Shown: in pieces, positions 35,057-44,273 of the stretch
Layout: each line of letters opens with the position of its first letter
Position numbering within the stretch: position 1 is the stretch's first letter
Source of the DNA: Pontibacter kalidii
GTDB taxonomy: Bacteria; Bacteroidota; Bacteroidia; Cytophagales; Hymenobacteraceae
Length of the DNA: 64,000 bases
NCBI RefSeq assembly: GCF_026278245.1
Contig: NZ_CP111079.1
Coordinates: 3,858,501-3,922,500, forward strand
Direction: 5' to 3'
Translations under genes and position numbers: made by a program
Notes under the pieces: generated by a model
What the model saw: only the letters and a program-made list of their open reading frames with translations
Told to the model about the DNA's origin: nothing
Database searches by the model: none

Positions 35057-35698
35057 TTAACCTTCTTTCTCCGTGTCATCCAAATTAAGTATGGGCAGTT
35101 GTATGTGGAATTTTACGGCCATCACTCTAATGGTAATCACTGTCAGCACAGCGGACAGCTCGGTAACGGCGTTCGGGAGATTAAACTGGTAGCACAAGAA
35201 ATAGGCGAAGCCGCCGGCTATGCAGGCAAGGGCGTAGATATCTTTCCGAAACAGCAACGGCACCTCGTTAATCAGCACGTCCCGGATAACCCCGCCTACC
35301 GAACCCGTGATGGCGCCCATCAGGATACACACCCAAAAGGGTAGCCCCGCATCCAGGCTCTTGCCAATACCCACAATGGTGAATAGCCCAAGCCCGATGG
35401 TATCGAACAGAAACAACGTGTTGCCCCATCGCAACAGTGTATTTTTAAAGAGGATGGCTGCCAGAAACGCTACCCCTGTCGTGATCAGGTAAGATGCATC
35501 CGTCATCCAGAAAGGGGTAACGTCCAGCAGCAGATCCCTGATTGTACCACCGCCAATAGCTGTGACCAGCCCGATGATGTAGGCCCCAAACCAATCTATG
35601 TTCTTGCCGGAAGCCAGCCTGATACCGCTTGTCGCAAAGGCGAAGGTCCCTACAAGGTCTAAGACATCTGTAAAATCTATTCCGGAGATAATCACCAT
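35057..35698 (-). CDS. Trimeric intracellular cation (TRIC)-type channel, UPF0126 family
   Basis: 213 residues from ATG 35698; ten further N-terminal residues from an upstream start are less likely. Two repeats of three-TM UPF0126 units: FAFATSGIRLASGKNIDWFGAYIIGLVTAIGGGTIRDLLLD and GLFTIVGIGKSLDAGLPFWVCILMGAITGSVGGVIRDVLIN. Both repeats carry the glycine-rich GGG(T/V)IRD motif. Prokaryotic TRIC channels conduct K+ or glycine-like solutes and sit in the inner membrane. Convergent with the HD/PycTM gene. Family assignment is firm, substrate not. Confidence 0.93.
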   Translation of the reverse strand: MVIISGIDFTDVLDLVGTFAFATSGIRLASGKNIDWFGAYIIGLVTAIGGGTIRDLLLDVTPFWMTDASYLITTGVAFLAAILFKNTLLRWGNTLFLFDTIGLGLFTIVGIGKSLDAGLPFWVCILMGAITGSVGGVIRDVLINEVPLLFRKDIYALACIAGGFAYFLCYQFNLPNAVTELSAVLTVITIRVMAVKFHIQLPILNLDDTEKEG

Positions 35699-35885
35699 AC
35701 TTCTGTTTCTATGTGGTTTTGGCAGCAAACGCCACTTTCAGGCCGGGAAGTTACCCAACGAATTTAATTGAGCGGTAAGCTTTTTCGAGAACTTTCATTC
35801 GGATGCATAAAAATCCATACTTTAAAATTGCCCCTTTCATTGCCGCCTTCTGCCCTAATAGCTTGTAGGTTTAGGTTAGAGGCTT

Positions 35886-35893
35886 TACTTTTG
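35886..35893 (+). promoter_or_regulatory. -7 element TACTTTTG directly before the DUF6660-like gene
   Basis: TACTTTTG fits TAnnTTTG. CTTG at about 35862-35865, 20 bases upstream, may be the -33 box. The predicted first base of the message falls on or next to the GTG start at 35898, so the transcript would be leaderless. Confidence 0.5.
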
Positions 35894-35897
35894 GGGC

Positions 35898-36197
35898 GTG
35901 AAGGTAGTGACTGTCATACTAGCCCTGTTAACCTTGGTGCTCTCGGTTTCCCCCTGCTGCATCTCCGATAACTGCGCCACCGAGGTTAAAACCGAGCAAG
36001 CGGATCATCCTGAAGACGCGGCTGACGCCTGCTCTCCCTTTTACAGTTGCTCCTCCTGCATCGGTTTCACATTGGCGGACACCACCGCTGAAACGGCTTC
36101 GCTTATTACCCCGACACACAACCTGTTTGCAGAATTCGGGCAAAGGCACATTCCGCAGTTCTATCATTCCATCTGGCAGCCTCCCAGGCTAAGCTAA
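35898..36197 (+). CDS. Cys-rich small exported protein, DUF6660-like
   Basis: 99 residues starting at GTG 35898. A signal peptide (KVVTVILALLTLVLSVSP) is followed by six Cys: CC at 20-21, then C26, C46, and SCSSC at about 51-54. It ends with HIPQFYHSIWQPPRLS. The Cys pattern suggests metal or disulfide chemistry in the periplasm. Small DUF6660-like proteins of this type commonly precede TonB-dependent receptors, and here the receptor ATG follows 84 bases later. A metal, perhaps copper, is the likely theme, by context only. Confidence 0.7.
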   Translation: MKVVTVILALLTLVLSVSPCCISDNCATEVKTEQADHPEDAADACSPFYSCSSCIGFTLADTTAETASLITPTHNLFAEFGQRHIPQFYHSIWQPPRLS

Positions 36198-36280
36198 TGC
36201 CATAAGCGCGACTTTGCCACTTTTAATGCGATACATTTTTGTGTCGTACTTACCTTTATTTTAGCATTAGATAAACCAGA

Positions 36281-38467
36281 ATGAAGAAATACATCGTTGT
36301 ATTGCTCATGCTATTGAGCAGCACCGTGGCCTATAGCCAGCATACACTAAAAGCTATCATCCGGGATAGCGAAACAAAGCAACCGCTGATCGGGGCGACC
36401 GCCTCCGTTGAAGGGACAACGCTAGGGGCAAGCACCGATGCCGCCGGCGAACTTGAGTTAAGAAGTATACCCGAGGGAAGGCACGTAATCAGGTTCAGCT
36501 ATATCGGATACGAAGACAGGCTCGACACCCTGCTCTTTCCGCTCGCCCAAACAACGCCGCTGATCGTTTTGTTAGCGCCAGGCGGTGAGGAGCTCGAAGA
36601 GGTGGTGGTGACCACCACACGCAGCAGCCGCACCATTGAAGACATCCCGACACGGGTGGAAGCCATTACGCTGGAAGAACTGGGCGAGAAAGCGAACATG
36701 AAGCCAGGAGACATCCGGATGCTCCTGAGTGAAAGCACAGGTATTCAGACGCAGCAGACATCAGCCACCAGCGCCAACGCCAACATTCGTATCCAGGGAC
36801 TGGATGGCCGCTACACGCAGATCCTGCAGGACGGTTTCCCGCTCTACTCCGGTTTTTCCAGCGGCCTGAGCATCATGCAGATCCCACCACTGAACCTGTA
36901 CCAGGTGGAGGTGATCAAGGGCAGTTCTTCCACACTATACGGTGGCGGCGCGATCGCGGGACTCGTCAACCTGATCACCAAAAAGCCGACGGAGGAAGGG
37001 GAGCTTAGCTTGATGGCTAACATTACCAGCGCCAACGGGCTTGACCTGAGTGGCTTTTACGGCAAAAGGTTCGGGGATTTCGGTGTTACGGTGTTTGCAT
37101 CCAGAAACACCAACCAGGCCTATGACCCGGCCGACATCGGTTTTTCTGCCATCCCGGAGTTTGAGCGGTATACAGCCAACCCCACCGTCTATTTCTACCC
37201 GAGCGAGCGCACCCAACTTTCCCTGGGTTTGAATGCCTCTAAAGAAGAGCGACTGGGTGGTGACATGCGCTATATGGATGAGAAGGAAGGTGATTTATAC
37301 TTTGAGCAGAACAACACGGAGCGCTTGTCGACCCAGTTCAACCTGGAGCATCGGCTGTCAGAGAAAGCGATGCTGTCGGTGAAGAACAGCCTGAGCTTCT
37401 TCAACAGGGATATTGCCGTGCCCGGTTATGACTTCGATGGAAAGCAAACCGCCAGTTTCAGTGAAGCGGCCTACAGCCTTACCGGCGAAAAACATGACTG
37501 GGTAATAGGCGCCAACCTCTGGACGGACGATTTCTCGGAGCGGAGTGCCGATGCTGTTGGGGCAAGGGATTATGATAACACCATCATCGGCGCCTTTGCA
37601 CAGAATACATTTTCGCCGGTGGAGTGGTTCGTGCTGGAGTCTGGCCTGAGAACCGACTATGTAACGCCTTCGCCAGCGAACAAGAGCAAAGGGCTGTTCG
37701 TGCTGCCAAGGGTTTCGGCCCTGTTCAAGGTAAGCGAGCGCCTCACCTCCCGTATCGGTGGCGGAATGGGCTACAAGGCACCGACCATCTTCACCCAGGA
37801 GGCAGAGGATATCACGTTCCGGAACATCCTTCCGCTCAACATCAGCCAGACGGAGGCGGAGACCTCCATAGGAGGTAATGCTGACGTGAACTTCAACACC
37901 CTTATCGGGGAAGATGTGACGTTCAGCATCAACCACATGTTTTTCTACACCTACCTCCGCAGCCCGCTTATTCTCACGCTGCGCCCGGACAACTTGTATG
38001 AGTTCCGGAATGCCAACGGGCACGTGGACACAAAGGGCGTGGAAACCAACATGAAGTTCGGCTACGAGTGGGTAAAGCTGTTTCTGGGCTATACGTACAC
38101 CGATGCCAGGCAACACTATAACGGAGAAGTGAACGACATGCCGCTCACGCCCAAGCACCGGGTAAATACGGTGCTGATGCTGGAAAAAGAGGACAACTTC
38201 CGCATCGGCCTGGAAGCCTACTATTTCAGCCCGCAGCGACTGACCGATGGCAGTAGCGGGCGTGATTATTGGATAAACGGGGTGATGATAGAGAAGATGT
38301 TCGAGCGGTTTTCCCTGTTCCTCAACTTCGAGAACATTTTCGACACCCGGCAGAGCAAGTTTGGCAGTATTTACAGCGGCAGCATGCGGAACCCGGAGTT
38401 CCATGAAATTTACGCGCCAGTGGACGGTCGTGTCATAAACGGGGGTATAAAGCTGAATCTCTTGTAA
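36281..38467 (+). CDS. TonB-dependent receptor with carboxypeptidase-like regulatory domain
   Basis: 728 residues. Signal peptide (MKKYIVVLLMLLSSTVAYSQ), then a carboxypeptidase-regulatory-like (SusC-type) beta-sandwich (TLKAIIRDSETKQPLIGATASVEGTTLG), a plug domain (ITLEELGEKANMKPGDIRMLLSESTGIQ; GLDGRYTQILQDGFPLYSG) and a 22-strand barrel ending VINGGIKLNLL. It imports a substrate across the outer membrane using TonB energy. Following a Cys-rich small protein in the same operon, a metal complex is a reasonable guess. It is smaller than SusC and has no SusD partner, so it is not a polysaccharide importer. Confidence 0.93.
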   Translation: MKKYIVVLLMLLSSTVAYSQHTLKAIIRDSETKQPLIGATASVEGTTLGASTDAAGELELRSIPEGRHVIRFSYIGYEDRLDTLLFPLAQTTPLIVLLAPGGEELEEVVVTTTRSSRTIEDIPTRVEAITLEELGEKANMKPGDIRMLLSESTGIQTQQTSATSANANIRIQGLDGRYTQILQDGFPLYSGFSSGLSIMQIPPLNLYQVEVIKGSSSTLYGGGAIAGLVNLITKKPTEEGELSLMANITSANGLDLSGFYGKRFGDFGVTVFASRNTNQAYDPADIGFSAIPEFERYTANPTVYFYPSERTQLSLGLNASKEERLGGDMRYMDEKEGDLYFEQNNTERLSTQFNLEHRLSEKAMLSVKNSLSFFNRDIAVPGYDFDGKQTASFSEAAYSLTGEKHDWVIGANLWTDDFSERSADAVGARDYDNTIIGAFAQNTFSPVEWFVLESGLRTDYVTPSPANKSKGLFVLPRVSALFKVSERLTSRIGGGMGYKAPTIFTQEAEDITFRNILPLNISQTEAETSIGGNADVNFNTLIGEDVTFSINHMFFYTYLRSPLILTLRPDNLYEFRNANGHVDTKGVETNMKFGYEWVKLFLGYTYTDARQHYNGEVNDMPLTPKHRVNTVLMLEKEDNFRIGLEAYYFSPQRLTDGSSGRDYWINGVMIEKMFERFSLFLNFENIFDTRQSKFGSIYSGSMRNPEFHEIYAPVDGRVINGGIKLNLL

Positions 38468-38619
38468 GTATGATCGAAGGGAAGATAGTGAGACTTTGTG
38501 CTTGTTGTGAGGAGAGTGCCGAGGGGGCTGAAAATGGCGAAGCAGCTACACTTTTACGGCTGTTCGACCTCAGCTTATTCTGCCAATAGTACCTGTTTAT
38601 ACTTTACACGTACTACAGC

Positions 38620-38651
38620 TTTGTATGATGTGCTCAGAAAAGCTATCTTTG
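38620..38651 (+). promoter_or_regulatory. Bacteroidota promoter of tRNA-Arg
   Basis: TTTG (38620-38623) and TATCTTTG (38644-38651) are separated by 20 bases, the canonical -33/-7 arrangement. The tRNA starts about 110 bases downstream. Confidence 0.6.
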
Positions 38652-38761
38652 CTCGTCCGAAATTAAAAGCAGCTATAGTCGTGTAAAACAAAGTGTAGTG
38701 CTTCTTAAGTAAATGGGCTGAAATTACGCTGGCAGTTGCTCGATAAACTTCTCACTTTCAA

Positions 38762-38833
38762 GGCCCTGTAGTTCAATGGATAGAATAGGAGTTTCCTAAA
38801 CTCTAGATCCAGGTTCGATTCCTGGCAGGGCCA
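38762..38833 (+). tRNA. tRNA-Arg (anticodon CCT)
   Basis: A cloverleaf can be drawn: acceptor GGCCCTG with CAGGGCC and discriminator A; D-arm GTTC...GAAT; anticodon stem GGAGT / ACTCT with loop TTCCTAA (CCT); T-arm CCAGG-TTCGATT-CCTGG. The 3' CCA is not encoded. It decodes AGG. Confidence 0.95.
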
Positions 38834-38877
38834 CTACAAATCCCCTCTGCTCACCACAGAGGGGATTTGTAGTTTAT
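38834..38877 (+). terminator. Terminator after tRNA-Arg
   Basis: A 16-base perfect stem (CTACAAATCCCCTCTG / CAGAGGGGATTTGTAG) is followed by TTTAT. Confidence 0.85.
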
Positions 38878-38974
38878 ACTTTCCCAGCTAACCCAAGGCA
38901 AATCACCGGAAAGTATGTACCTTAAGCCAGCACGATAAGCATTGCCGACCAGAAATCAGCAGGCATTGAAACGC

Positions 38975-40030
38975 ATGACATACGACCTTATCATCATAGG
39001 CGGTGGCCAGAGTGCTTTGGCCTGTGCCTACTTCCTGCGAAGAACCAACCTGAACTACCTTATACTGGATGACCAGGAGGCGGCCGGCGGTGCCTGGCAG
39101 CATGCTTGGGACTCGCTCACACTTTTCTCCCCCTCCGAACACAGCTCACTACCCGGTTGGCTGATGCCAAAGTCGCGGCAGGCTTTCCCGGCCCGCGAGG
39201 AGGTAATCCGTTACCTGCGCCAGTACGAGGAGCGCTACCGGTTGCCGGTGAAGCGGCCGGTACAGGTGCAGGCGGTGCAGCGCGGGCTGAACGGCGGGTT
39301 CATACTTCAGACCACAGACGGGACCTACCGGACCCGGGCAGTGATAAGCGCTACCGGTACTTGGCAAAAGCCATACGTACCACCCATACCCGGCCGCGAC
39401 AGCTTTAAAGGGCTACAACTGCATTCGTCAAGGTATAAGAACCCGGAGCCGCTGCGGGGCAAGCGGGTGCTGGTGGTAGGCGAGGGTAACTCTGGCGCGC
39501 AGATCCTGGCCGATGCATCGGAGGTGGCTGAAACAGTGTGGGCCACCAGCACCACGCCGCGCTTCCTGCCCGACGATGTGGACGGGCGCGTGCTATTTGA
39601 TGTGGCTTCGGCCAAGTACTACGCCCAGAAAGAAGGCCGCGAGTTTAAGGCCGAGCACCTGAACCTGGGCAACATCGTGATGGTGCCACCGGTAAAAGCT
39701 GCGCGGGAGCGCAACGTGCTGCATGCGGTCCGTACCTTCAAGGCCATGGATGAGACCGGGGTAATCTGGCAGGATGGCAGCCACGGGCAGTTCGATGCGG
39801 TTATCTGGTGCACCGGCTTTCGCCCCGCGCTGGACCACCTGGCCTCATTAGACGTACTTACAGCGGAGGGCAAAGTGCGTACCGAAGGAACCAGGGCCGT
39901 AAACTGCCCCGGCTTGTGGCTGGTGGGCTACGGCAACTGGACCGGCTTTGCTTCTGCCACACTTATTGGTGTGGGCAGATCGGCCAGAGAGACGGTGAAG
40001 CAGGTACAGGCCTACCTGGCGGAGGGCTAA
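38975..40030 (+). CDS. ArsO-like NAD(P)H-dependent flavin monooxygenase
   Basis: 351 residues from ATG 38975; an in-frame TTG 11 codons upstream is not favoured. FAD-binding GxGxxG in LIIIGGGQSALACAYFL (residues 5-21) and an NAD(P)H-binding GxGxxG in VLVVGEGNSGAQILADA (about 170-186), with WATSTTPRFLPDDVDG and VIWCTGFRPALDHL. The layout and length match the ArsO family of flavin-containing monooxygenases, found near arsenic genes in some bacteria. No other ars gene is nearby. The reaction is NAD(P)H- and O2-dependent oxidation of an unknown substrate. Confidence 0.85.
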   Translation: MTYDLIIIGGGQSALACAYFLRRTNLNYLILDDQEAAGGAWQHAWDSLTLFSPSEHSSLPGWLMPKSRQAFPAREEVIRYLRQYEERYRLPVKRPVQVQAVQRGLNGGFILQTTDGTYRTRAVISATGTWQKPYVPPIPGRDSFKGLQLHSSRYKNPEPLRGKRVLVVGEGNSGAQILADASEVAETVWATSTTPRFLPDDVDGRVLFDVASAKYYAQKEGREFKAEHLNLGNIVMVPPVKAARERNVLHAVRTFKAMDETGVIWQDGSHGQFDAVIWCTGFRPALDHLASLDVLTAEGKVRTEGTRAVNCPGLWLVGYGNWTGFASATLIGVGRSARETVKQVQAYLAEG

Positions 40031-40188
40031 CGCTCGGAGCAGTTATACTTCAGGCTGATCTGAGGGAGCTGCTTGCTACAGGCTGTTTTAGCAGGTTATA
40101 AAGCGGTGGCTAAACACTATTATCAGGTTTTTGTAACATTATAGCCAAAATCACATATATATAACAAGATATACTCTTTTCGCCACAC

Positions 40189-40533
40189 ATGAAGCTATTC
40201 CTCCTCATCACCCTTGCCGTTTTTTGCCTGAGCGCCTGTTCCGGCAAAACCGACCACGTGCAGAACGAGGAGCGGGCCACTGTAGCCAGCGAAACAGGCC
40301 AGCCAGCCCCTCTGCCGGCCGATGTCATCTACAGTACTAAGCCGCTCATTAGCGGCAAGCTCTACAGCCAGCCAGACTTTGAGGCGCCCTCCGTCGCATA
40401 CTTCGACACTACCCAACAAATACACATTCTCGACACTGCCCACGCCATGTTCGCCAAGGCTCGTATCCGGCAGGACACCATGCAGTACACCGGCTTTGTG
40501 CCGAAAACCATACTCCCGGAGCAGAAGCCATAA
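40189..40533 (+). CDS. Small lipoprotein with SH3-like tail
   Basis: 114 residues. A lipoprotein signal with lipobox LSAC (LFLLITLAVFCLSACSGKT) is followed by about 95 residues with GKLYSQPDFEAPSVAYFDTTQQIHILDTAH. The alternation of short strands resembles an SH3-like domain, but the match is weak. No partner: the next gene (minus) is a T9SS-domain protein. Function unknown. Confidence 0.6.
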   Translation: MKLFLLITLAVFCLSACSGKTDHVQNEERATVASETGQPAPLPADVIYSTKPLISGKLYSQPDFEAPSVAYFDTTQQIHILDTAHAMFAKARIRQDTMQYTGFVPKTILPEQKP

Positions 40534-40608
40534 GTATATCCCGGGCAAAAAAATTGGCTGCCCTTTTGCAAGAGCAGCCGCTTCCTTATAGCAAGATCTT
40601 CTCTGATT

Positions 40609-40995
40609 TTATTTTATTACCACGCGCCGCACGGCACTGTAGTTATCCGCCTCCAGCTTTACATAGTATAACCCTTTGGCGTGGCGGTCCAGGTTAATAG
40701 TTTTGGAGATCTTAGGCTCGGTACGCTTTATCGTTTCACGGTAAATCTCGTTCCCGATCACGTTAAGGATGGTCAGCTCCACCTCCTGCGCCTCTAAATT
40801 AGACACGGAAATTGTGAACACACCATTGCTGGGGTTAGGGTAAATAGCCACGTCTTCGTCCTGCTGCAGCCCAAGCGGATTCTTATCTGCCTGTGCCTGC
40901 TGCCTCGTCTCCTGCACCTGCACAGGGGCTTTAGCCTGCGCCTGCACAAACAGCACAGTGAAACATGTAAATAGAGAAAGTATAATTTGCTTCAT
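40609..40995 (-). CDS. Almost stand-alone T9SS sorting domain protein
   Basis: 128 residues. Signal peptide (MKQIILSLFTCFTVLFVQAQ) and a short Gln/Ala-rich linker, then a type A T9SS domain: VAIYPNPSNGVFTISVSN, VELTILNVIGNEIYRETIKR, and LDRHAKGLYYVKLEADNYSAVRRVVIK. There is no cargo domain, unlike the usual large T9SS substrates. It could be a mini substrate, a decoy, or a remnant of a larger gene. No homologous remnant is seen in the flanks. Confidence 0.8.
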   Translation of the reverse strand: MKQIILSLFTCFTVLFVQAQAKAPVQVQETRQQAQADKNPLGLQQDEDVAIYPNPSNGVFTISVSNLEAQEVELTILNVIGNEIYRETIKRTEPKISKTINLDRHAKGLYYVKLEADNYSAVRRVVIK

Positions 40996-41165
40996 ATAAA
41001 TCGGTTATCGAAATACTTTACGTAAAGTATAAGACAAAAGTCGTTCCAATATTAAAAACGCTTGCCTTATTTTTTTGTTCGTCGTTATACCCCTTAAAAT
41101 AGGGATGTTCACTAAATAGGCACCCGCAAAGTTGGACAAAATTTATTTCATAAAGAACTAAAGTC

Positions 41166-42284
41166 TTGACAAAAAAAGATGTAGTGGTGATTGGCGGTGG
41201 GCTGGCCGGCTTGGTAAGTGCACTGGGACTGGCAAGGGCCGGGCTCCAGGTGGTAGTCGTCGAGAAAAAGACTTATCCCTTCCACAGGGTGTGTGGTGAG
41301 TATGTTTCCAACGAAGCGCTGCCGTACCTGCTCAGGCTCGGCGCTCAGATCAGCCCCCTTGCCCCCGCCCGCATCAGCCGCTTCATGCTTACCTCCCCCA
41401 CCGGCAACGCGCTGCAGGCAAAATTGGATTTAGGCGGCTTCGGACTGAGCCGTTACACCCTCGACAATTACCTTTTTGAGCTGGCACAGCGGCAGGGCGT
41501 GCAGTTTATGCTGCAGCAAACGGTGCAGGAAATAAGCTTTACCAACGACGAATTCACAGCCTCCCTGTCAGGTGGAAAAAGTATAAATGCCCGGGTGGCC
41601 ATCGGGGCGTTTGGCAAACGCTCTAACCTGGACCGCCAGCTGCAGCGCAGCTTCTTCCGGGCACGCTCGCCCTACATCGGGGTGAAGTACCATGTAAGGC
41701 ATGATTTTCCGCGCGACCTAATCGCCCTGCACAACTTTAAGGATGGCTACGCCGGCACCTCGGCCATTGAGGAGGGCAAGTACTGCCTCTGCTACCTCAC
41801 CACCCGCGACAACCTGAAACAGCACGGCTCCATACCCACCATGGAGCAGGCCATACTTTACCGCAACCCGCACCTGCGCCGCATCTTCACAGAGGCCGAG
41901 TTCCTGTACCCGCAGCCCGAGGTCATCAACGAGATCTCCTTCTCCACCAAAACCTGCGTGGAGAACCATATGCTCCTGTGCGGCGATGCGGCCGGCATGA
42001 TCACGCCACTTTGCGGCAACGGCATGGCCATGGCCATACACGCCGCCAAAATCGCCACCGACCAGGTGCTCTTATACTTTGGTGAAAACCTTACGCGCCA
42101 GGAGCTGGAGCGGCAGTATACTTTGGCCTGGGAAAAGCAGTTTGCCGGCCGCCTGCGCCTGGGCCGGGCCGTGCAGCGGCTGTTCGGCGGACCGCTGCTC
42201 TCGGAGGCGGCGGTGGGGCTACTGAAATTGGCGCCGCCTGCGGTGCAGCTGATCATGCGGCAGACGCACGGCCGCCCTTTCTGA
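41166..42284 (+). CDS. FAD-dependent oxidoreductase (geranylgeranyl-reductase-like) of a PKS cluster
   Basis: 372 residues starting at TTG 41166; no in-frame ATG upstream. FAD-binding VVVIGGGLAGLVSALGLA (residues 6-23), the CGEYVSNEAL motif of the group (about residue 43), and the second FAD motif LLCGDAAGMITPLCGNGMAMA (about residues 273-293). It ends in RLGRAVQRLFGG. Geranylgeranyl-reductase-like flavoproteins reduce double bonds of polyketide or isoprenoid chains. The type III PKS gene follows on the same strand after 131 bases, so it likely tailors the PKS product. Confidence 0.88.
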   Translation: MTKKDVVVIGGGLAGLVSALGLARAGLQVVVVEKKTYPFHRVCGEYVSNEALPYLLRLGAQISPLAPARISRFMLTSPTGNALQAKLDLGGFGLSRYTLDNYLFELAQRQGVQFMLQQTVQEISFTNDEFTASLSGGKSINARVAIGAFGKRSNLDRQLQRSFFRARSPYIGVKYHVRHDFPRDLIALHNFKDGYAGTSAIEEGKYCLCYLTTRDNLKQHGSIPTMEQAILYRNPHLRRIFTEAEFLYPQPEVINEISFSTKTCVENHMLLCGDAAGMITPLCGNGMAMAIHAAKIATDQVLLYFGENLTRQELERQYTLAWEKQFAGRLRLGRAVQRLFGGPLLSEAAVGLLKLAPPAVQLIMRQTHGRPF

Positions 42285-42415
42285 TCCTGCTCACATCTTA
42301 TAACCAGCTGCTTCCGTACTAAACTAGCGTGTTTCTTTTTACCGTGTGCGGATCATCCGTTCCATGTTTTCTCCTGAAATACGCTACACCAGTCCATACC
42401 CCGAACAGGTACTAC

Positions 42416-43543
42416 ATGAAAAGTTACATTTGCGCCATCGGCACGGCAAACCCGCCACACAAAATACCACAGATGCAGGTGGCGGACTTCATGGCCGCCG
42501 CTCTGCAGTTCGGCGAGCAGGACACCCGCAAGCTGAGGGCGCTCTACCGCGTGTCGGGCATCGGCCAGCGCTACAGTGTGCTAGAAGACTATACCCGCCA
42601 GAATGGCAACTTCTCCTTCTTCCCCAACACCCCCACCCTGGAGCCTTTCCCCACGGTGCAGCAGCGCATGGATGTGTACCGCCGCCATGCGGTGGATCTG
42701 TCGGAGAAAGCCATACGCAGCTGCCTGGAGCAAGCTGGGCCAACGGAGCTGCGCGAGCTGACGCACCTGATCACGGTGAGCTGCACGGGCATGTATGCGC
42801 CTGGGCTGGATATTGAGCTGGTGGAGCGGCTGATCCTCTCGCCCTGCGTGCAGCGGACGTCGGTGAATTTTATGGGGTGCTATGCCGCCTTTAATGCCAT
42901 TAAACTGGCCGATGCTATTTGCCGGGCCAATCCGGAAGCAAAGGTGATGCTGGTGTGCACTGAGATCTGCACCATTCATTTCCAGAAAAACCCGGAGCAG
43001 GACCACCTGGTGTCGAACGCGCTGTTTGGCGACGGGGCGGCAGCCGTGCTGATGCAGGGGCAGCCCTGCCGGCAGGTGAGCCTGGAGCTGCAGTCGTTCC
43101 ACTGCGACCTGGCACCGGCCGGCAAGCGCGACATGGCCTGGCACATCGGCGACACCGGCTTTGAGATGACGCTCTCCTCCTACGTGCCCGACCTCATCAA
43201 GAAAGGCATTAAACAACTGACCGAGCGGCTGCTGCAGGGGCTGAAGACCACTATCTCCGAGATCAATCTATTTGCCATACACCCGGGCGGCCGCCGCATT
43301 CTGGAGGTGATAGAGCAGGAACTGGGCATGACGCGCCACGACAACCGCTTTGCCTACCAGGTGCTGCGCGACTTCGGCAACATGTCGTCGGCCACGGTGC
43401 TGTTTGTGCTCAAGGAGCTGATGCAGACCCTGACGCCGCAGGAGCAGAACGAGCCGGTGCTGAGCTTTGCTTTCGGGCCTGGCCTAACCCTGGAGTCGAT
43501 GTTACTCAAGGTCCACTATGCACATGCTGAGGCAGCGGTCTAG
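42416..43543 (+). CDS. Type III polyketide synthase (chalcone/stilbene-synthase-like)
   Basis: 375 residues from ATG 42416; the preceding frame is without support. The catalytic triad is visible: Cys155 in SVNFMGCYAAFNA, His289 in LFAIHPGGRRIL and Asn322 in DFGNMSSATVLFVL. It condenses malonyl-CoA on an acyl starter to give a tri- to tetraketide, usually a pyrone or resorcinol/quinone precursor. Its stop lies inside the next gene, so the two are translationally coupled. Members of this family from Bacteroidota include phloroglucinol and alkylpyrone producers; the product here cannot be told from sequence. Confidence 0.93.
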   Translation: MKSYICAIGTANPPHKIPQMQVADFMAAALQFGEQDTRKLRALYRVSGIGQRYSVLEDYTRQNGNFSFFPNTPTLEPFPTVQQRMDVYRRHAVDLSEKAIRSCLEQAGPTELRELTHLITVSCTGMYAPGLDIELVERLILSPCVQRTSVNFMGCYAAFNAIKLADAICRANPEAKVMLVCTEICTIHFQKNPEQDHLVSNALFGDGAAAVLMQGQPCRQVSLELQSFHCDLAPAGKRDMAWHIGDTGFEMTLSSYVPDLIKKGIKQLTERLLQGLKTTISEINLFAIHPGGRRILEVIEQELGMTRHDNRFAYQVLRDFGNMSSATVLFVLKELMQTLTPQEQNEPVLSFAFGPGLTLESMLLKVHYAHAEAAV

Positions 43544-44225
43544 CGAGCCGGAGTTGATGGACGACCTGACGCTGACGGGCGAGGAGCTGCGGCGCAACCT
43601 GGCGGAGCTGGAGGTGATCAACAACTGGCTGGGCGGGCATAAGGTGGTACTGAGTGCGCTTGACAAACTGGTGGCCAAGTATAAACCCCGGCACCTGCGC
43701 ATTGCCGACATTGGCTGCGGCGGTGGCGACACCCTGAAAAGCATGGCCCGCTGGGCCCGGAGCAAAAGTATACAGGTAGAGCTGGTGGGCGTGGACGCCA
43801 ACGAGTTTATGGTGCAGTATGCCCGCCGCCACTGCCACGACTTCCCGGAGGTGCAGGTACAGCAGCACGATGTTTTCTCGGAGGAATTCGCCCAACAGAA
43901 GTATGACGTGGTGGTGTGTAGCCTCTTTTGCCACCACTTTACCGATGCGCAGCTGGTGCGCATGTTCCGGCAACTGCACCACCAGGCAAGTATGGCCGTC
44001 GTCATCAACGACCTGCACCGGCACTGGCTGGCTTACTATTCCATCAAGTATATCACGGCAGCTTTCTCGCGCTCATACCTGGTTAAAAACGATGCGCCAC
44101 TCTCGGTCTGGCGGGCCTTCAGGAGGCGGGAACTAGAGGAGCTGGTGCGGCAGGCAGACATCACGAAGTATGAACTGCGCTGGATGTGGGCGTTCCGGTG
44201 GCAGCTGCTGCTGCACAAAGTATAA
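43518..44225 (+). CDS. SAM-dependent methyltransferase of the PKS cluster
   Basis: 235 residues; starts 26 bases inside the PKS gene in another frame (ATG 43518 or ATG 43524). SAM-binding motif IADIGCGGGDTLKSM (about residues 63-77), then GVDANEFMVQYA and VVCSLFCHHFTD (post-I and motif IV). It is a class I O- or C-methyltransferase probably acting on the PKS product. The overlap fixes the gene order oxidoreductase-PKS-methyltransferase. Similar sets are called alkylpyrone or alkylquinone clusters in other bacteria. Confidence 0.88.
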   Translation: MHMLRQRSSEPELMDDLTLTGEELRRNLAELEVINNWLGGHKVVLSALDKLVAKYKPRHLRIADIGCGGGDTLKSMARWARSKSIQVELVGVDANEFMVQYARRHCHDFPEVQVQQHDVFSEEFAQQKYDVVVCSLFCHHFTDAQLVRMFRQLHHQASMAVVINDLHRHWLAYYSIKYITAAFSRSYLVKNDAPLSVWRAFRRRELEELVRQADITKYELRWMWAFRWQLLLHKV

Positions 44226-44273
44226 ACATCTCTTATTTATACTTTATTTTCAATATACTGAAAGAAAAAGCCG

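Noticed and set aside
38498..38686. 62-residue open frame upstream of tRNA-Arg
   Set aside because: Unusual composition, overlaps the tRNA promoter region and has no homologous motif.
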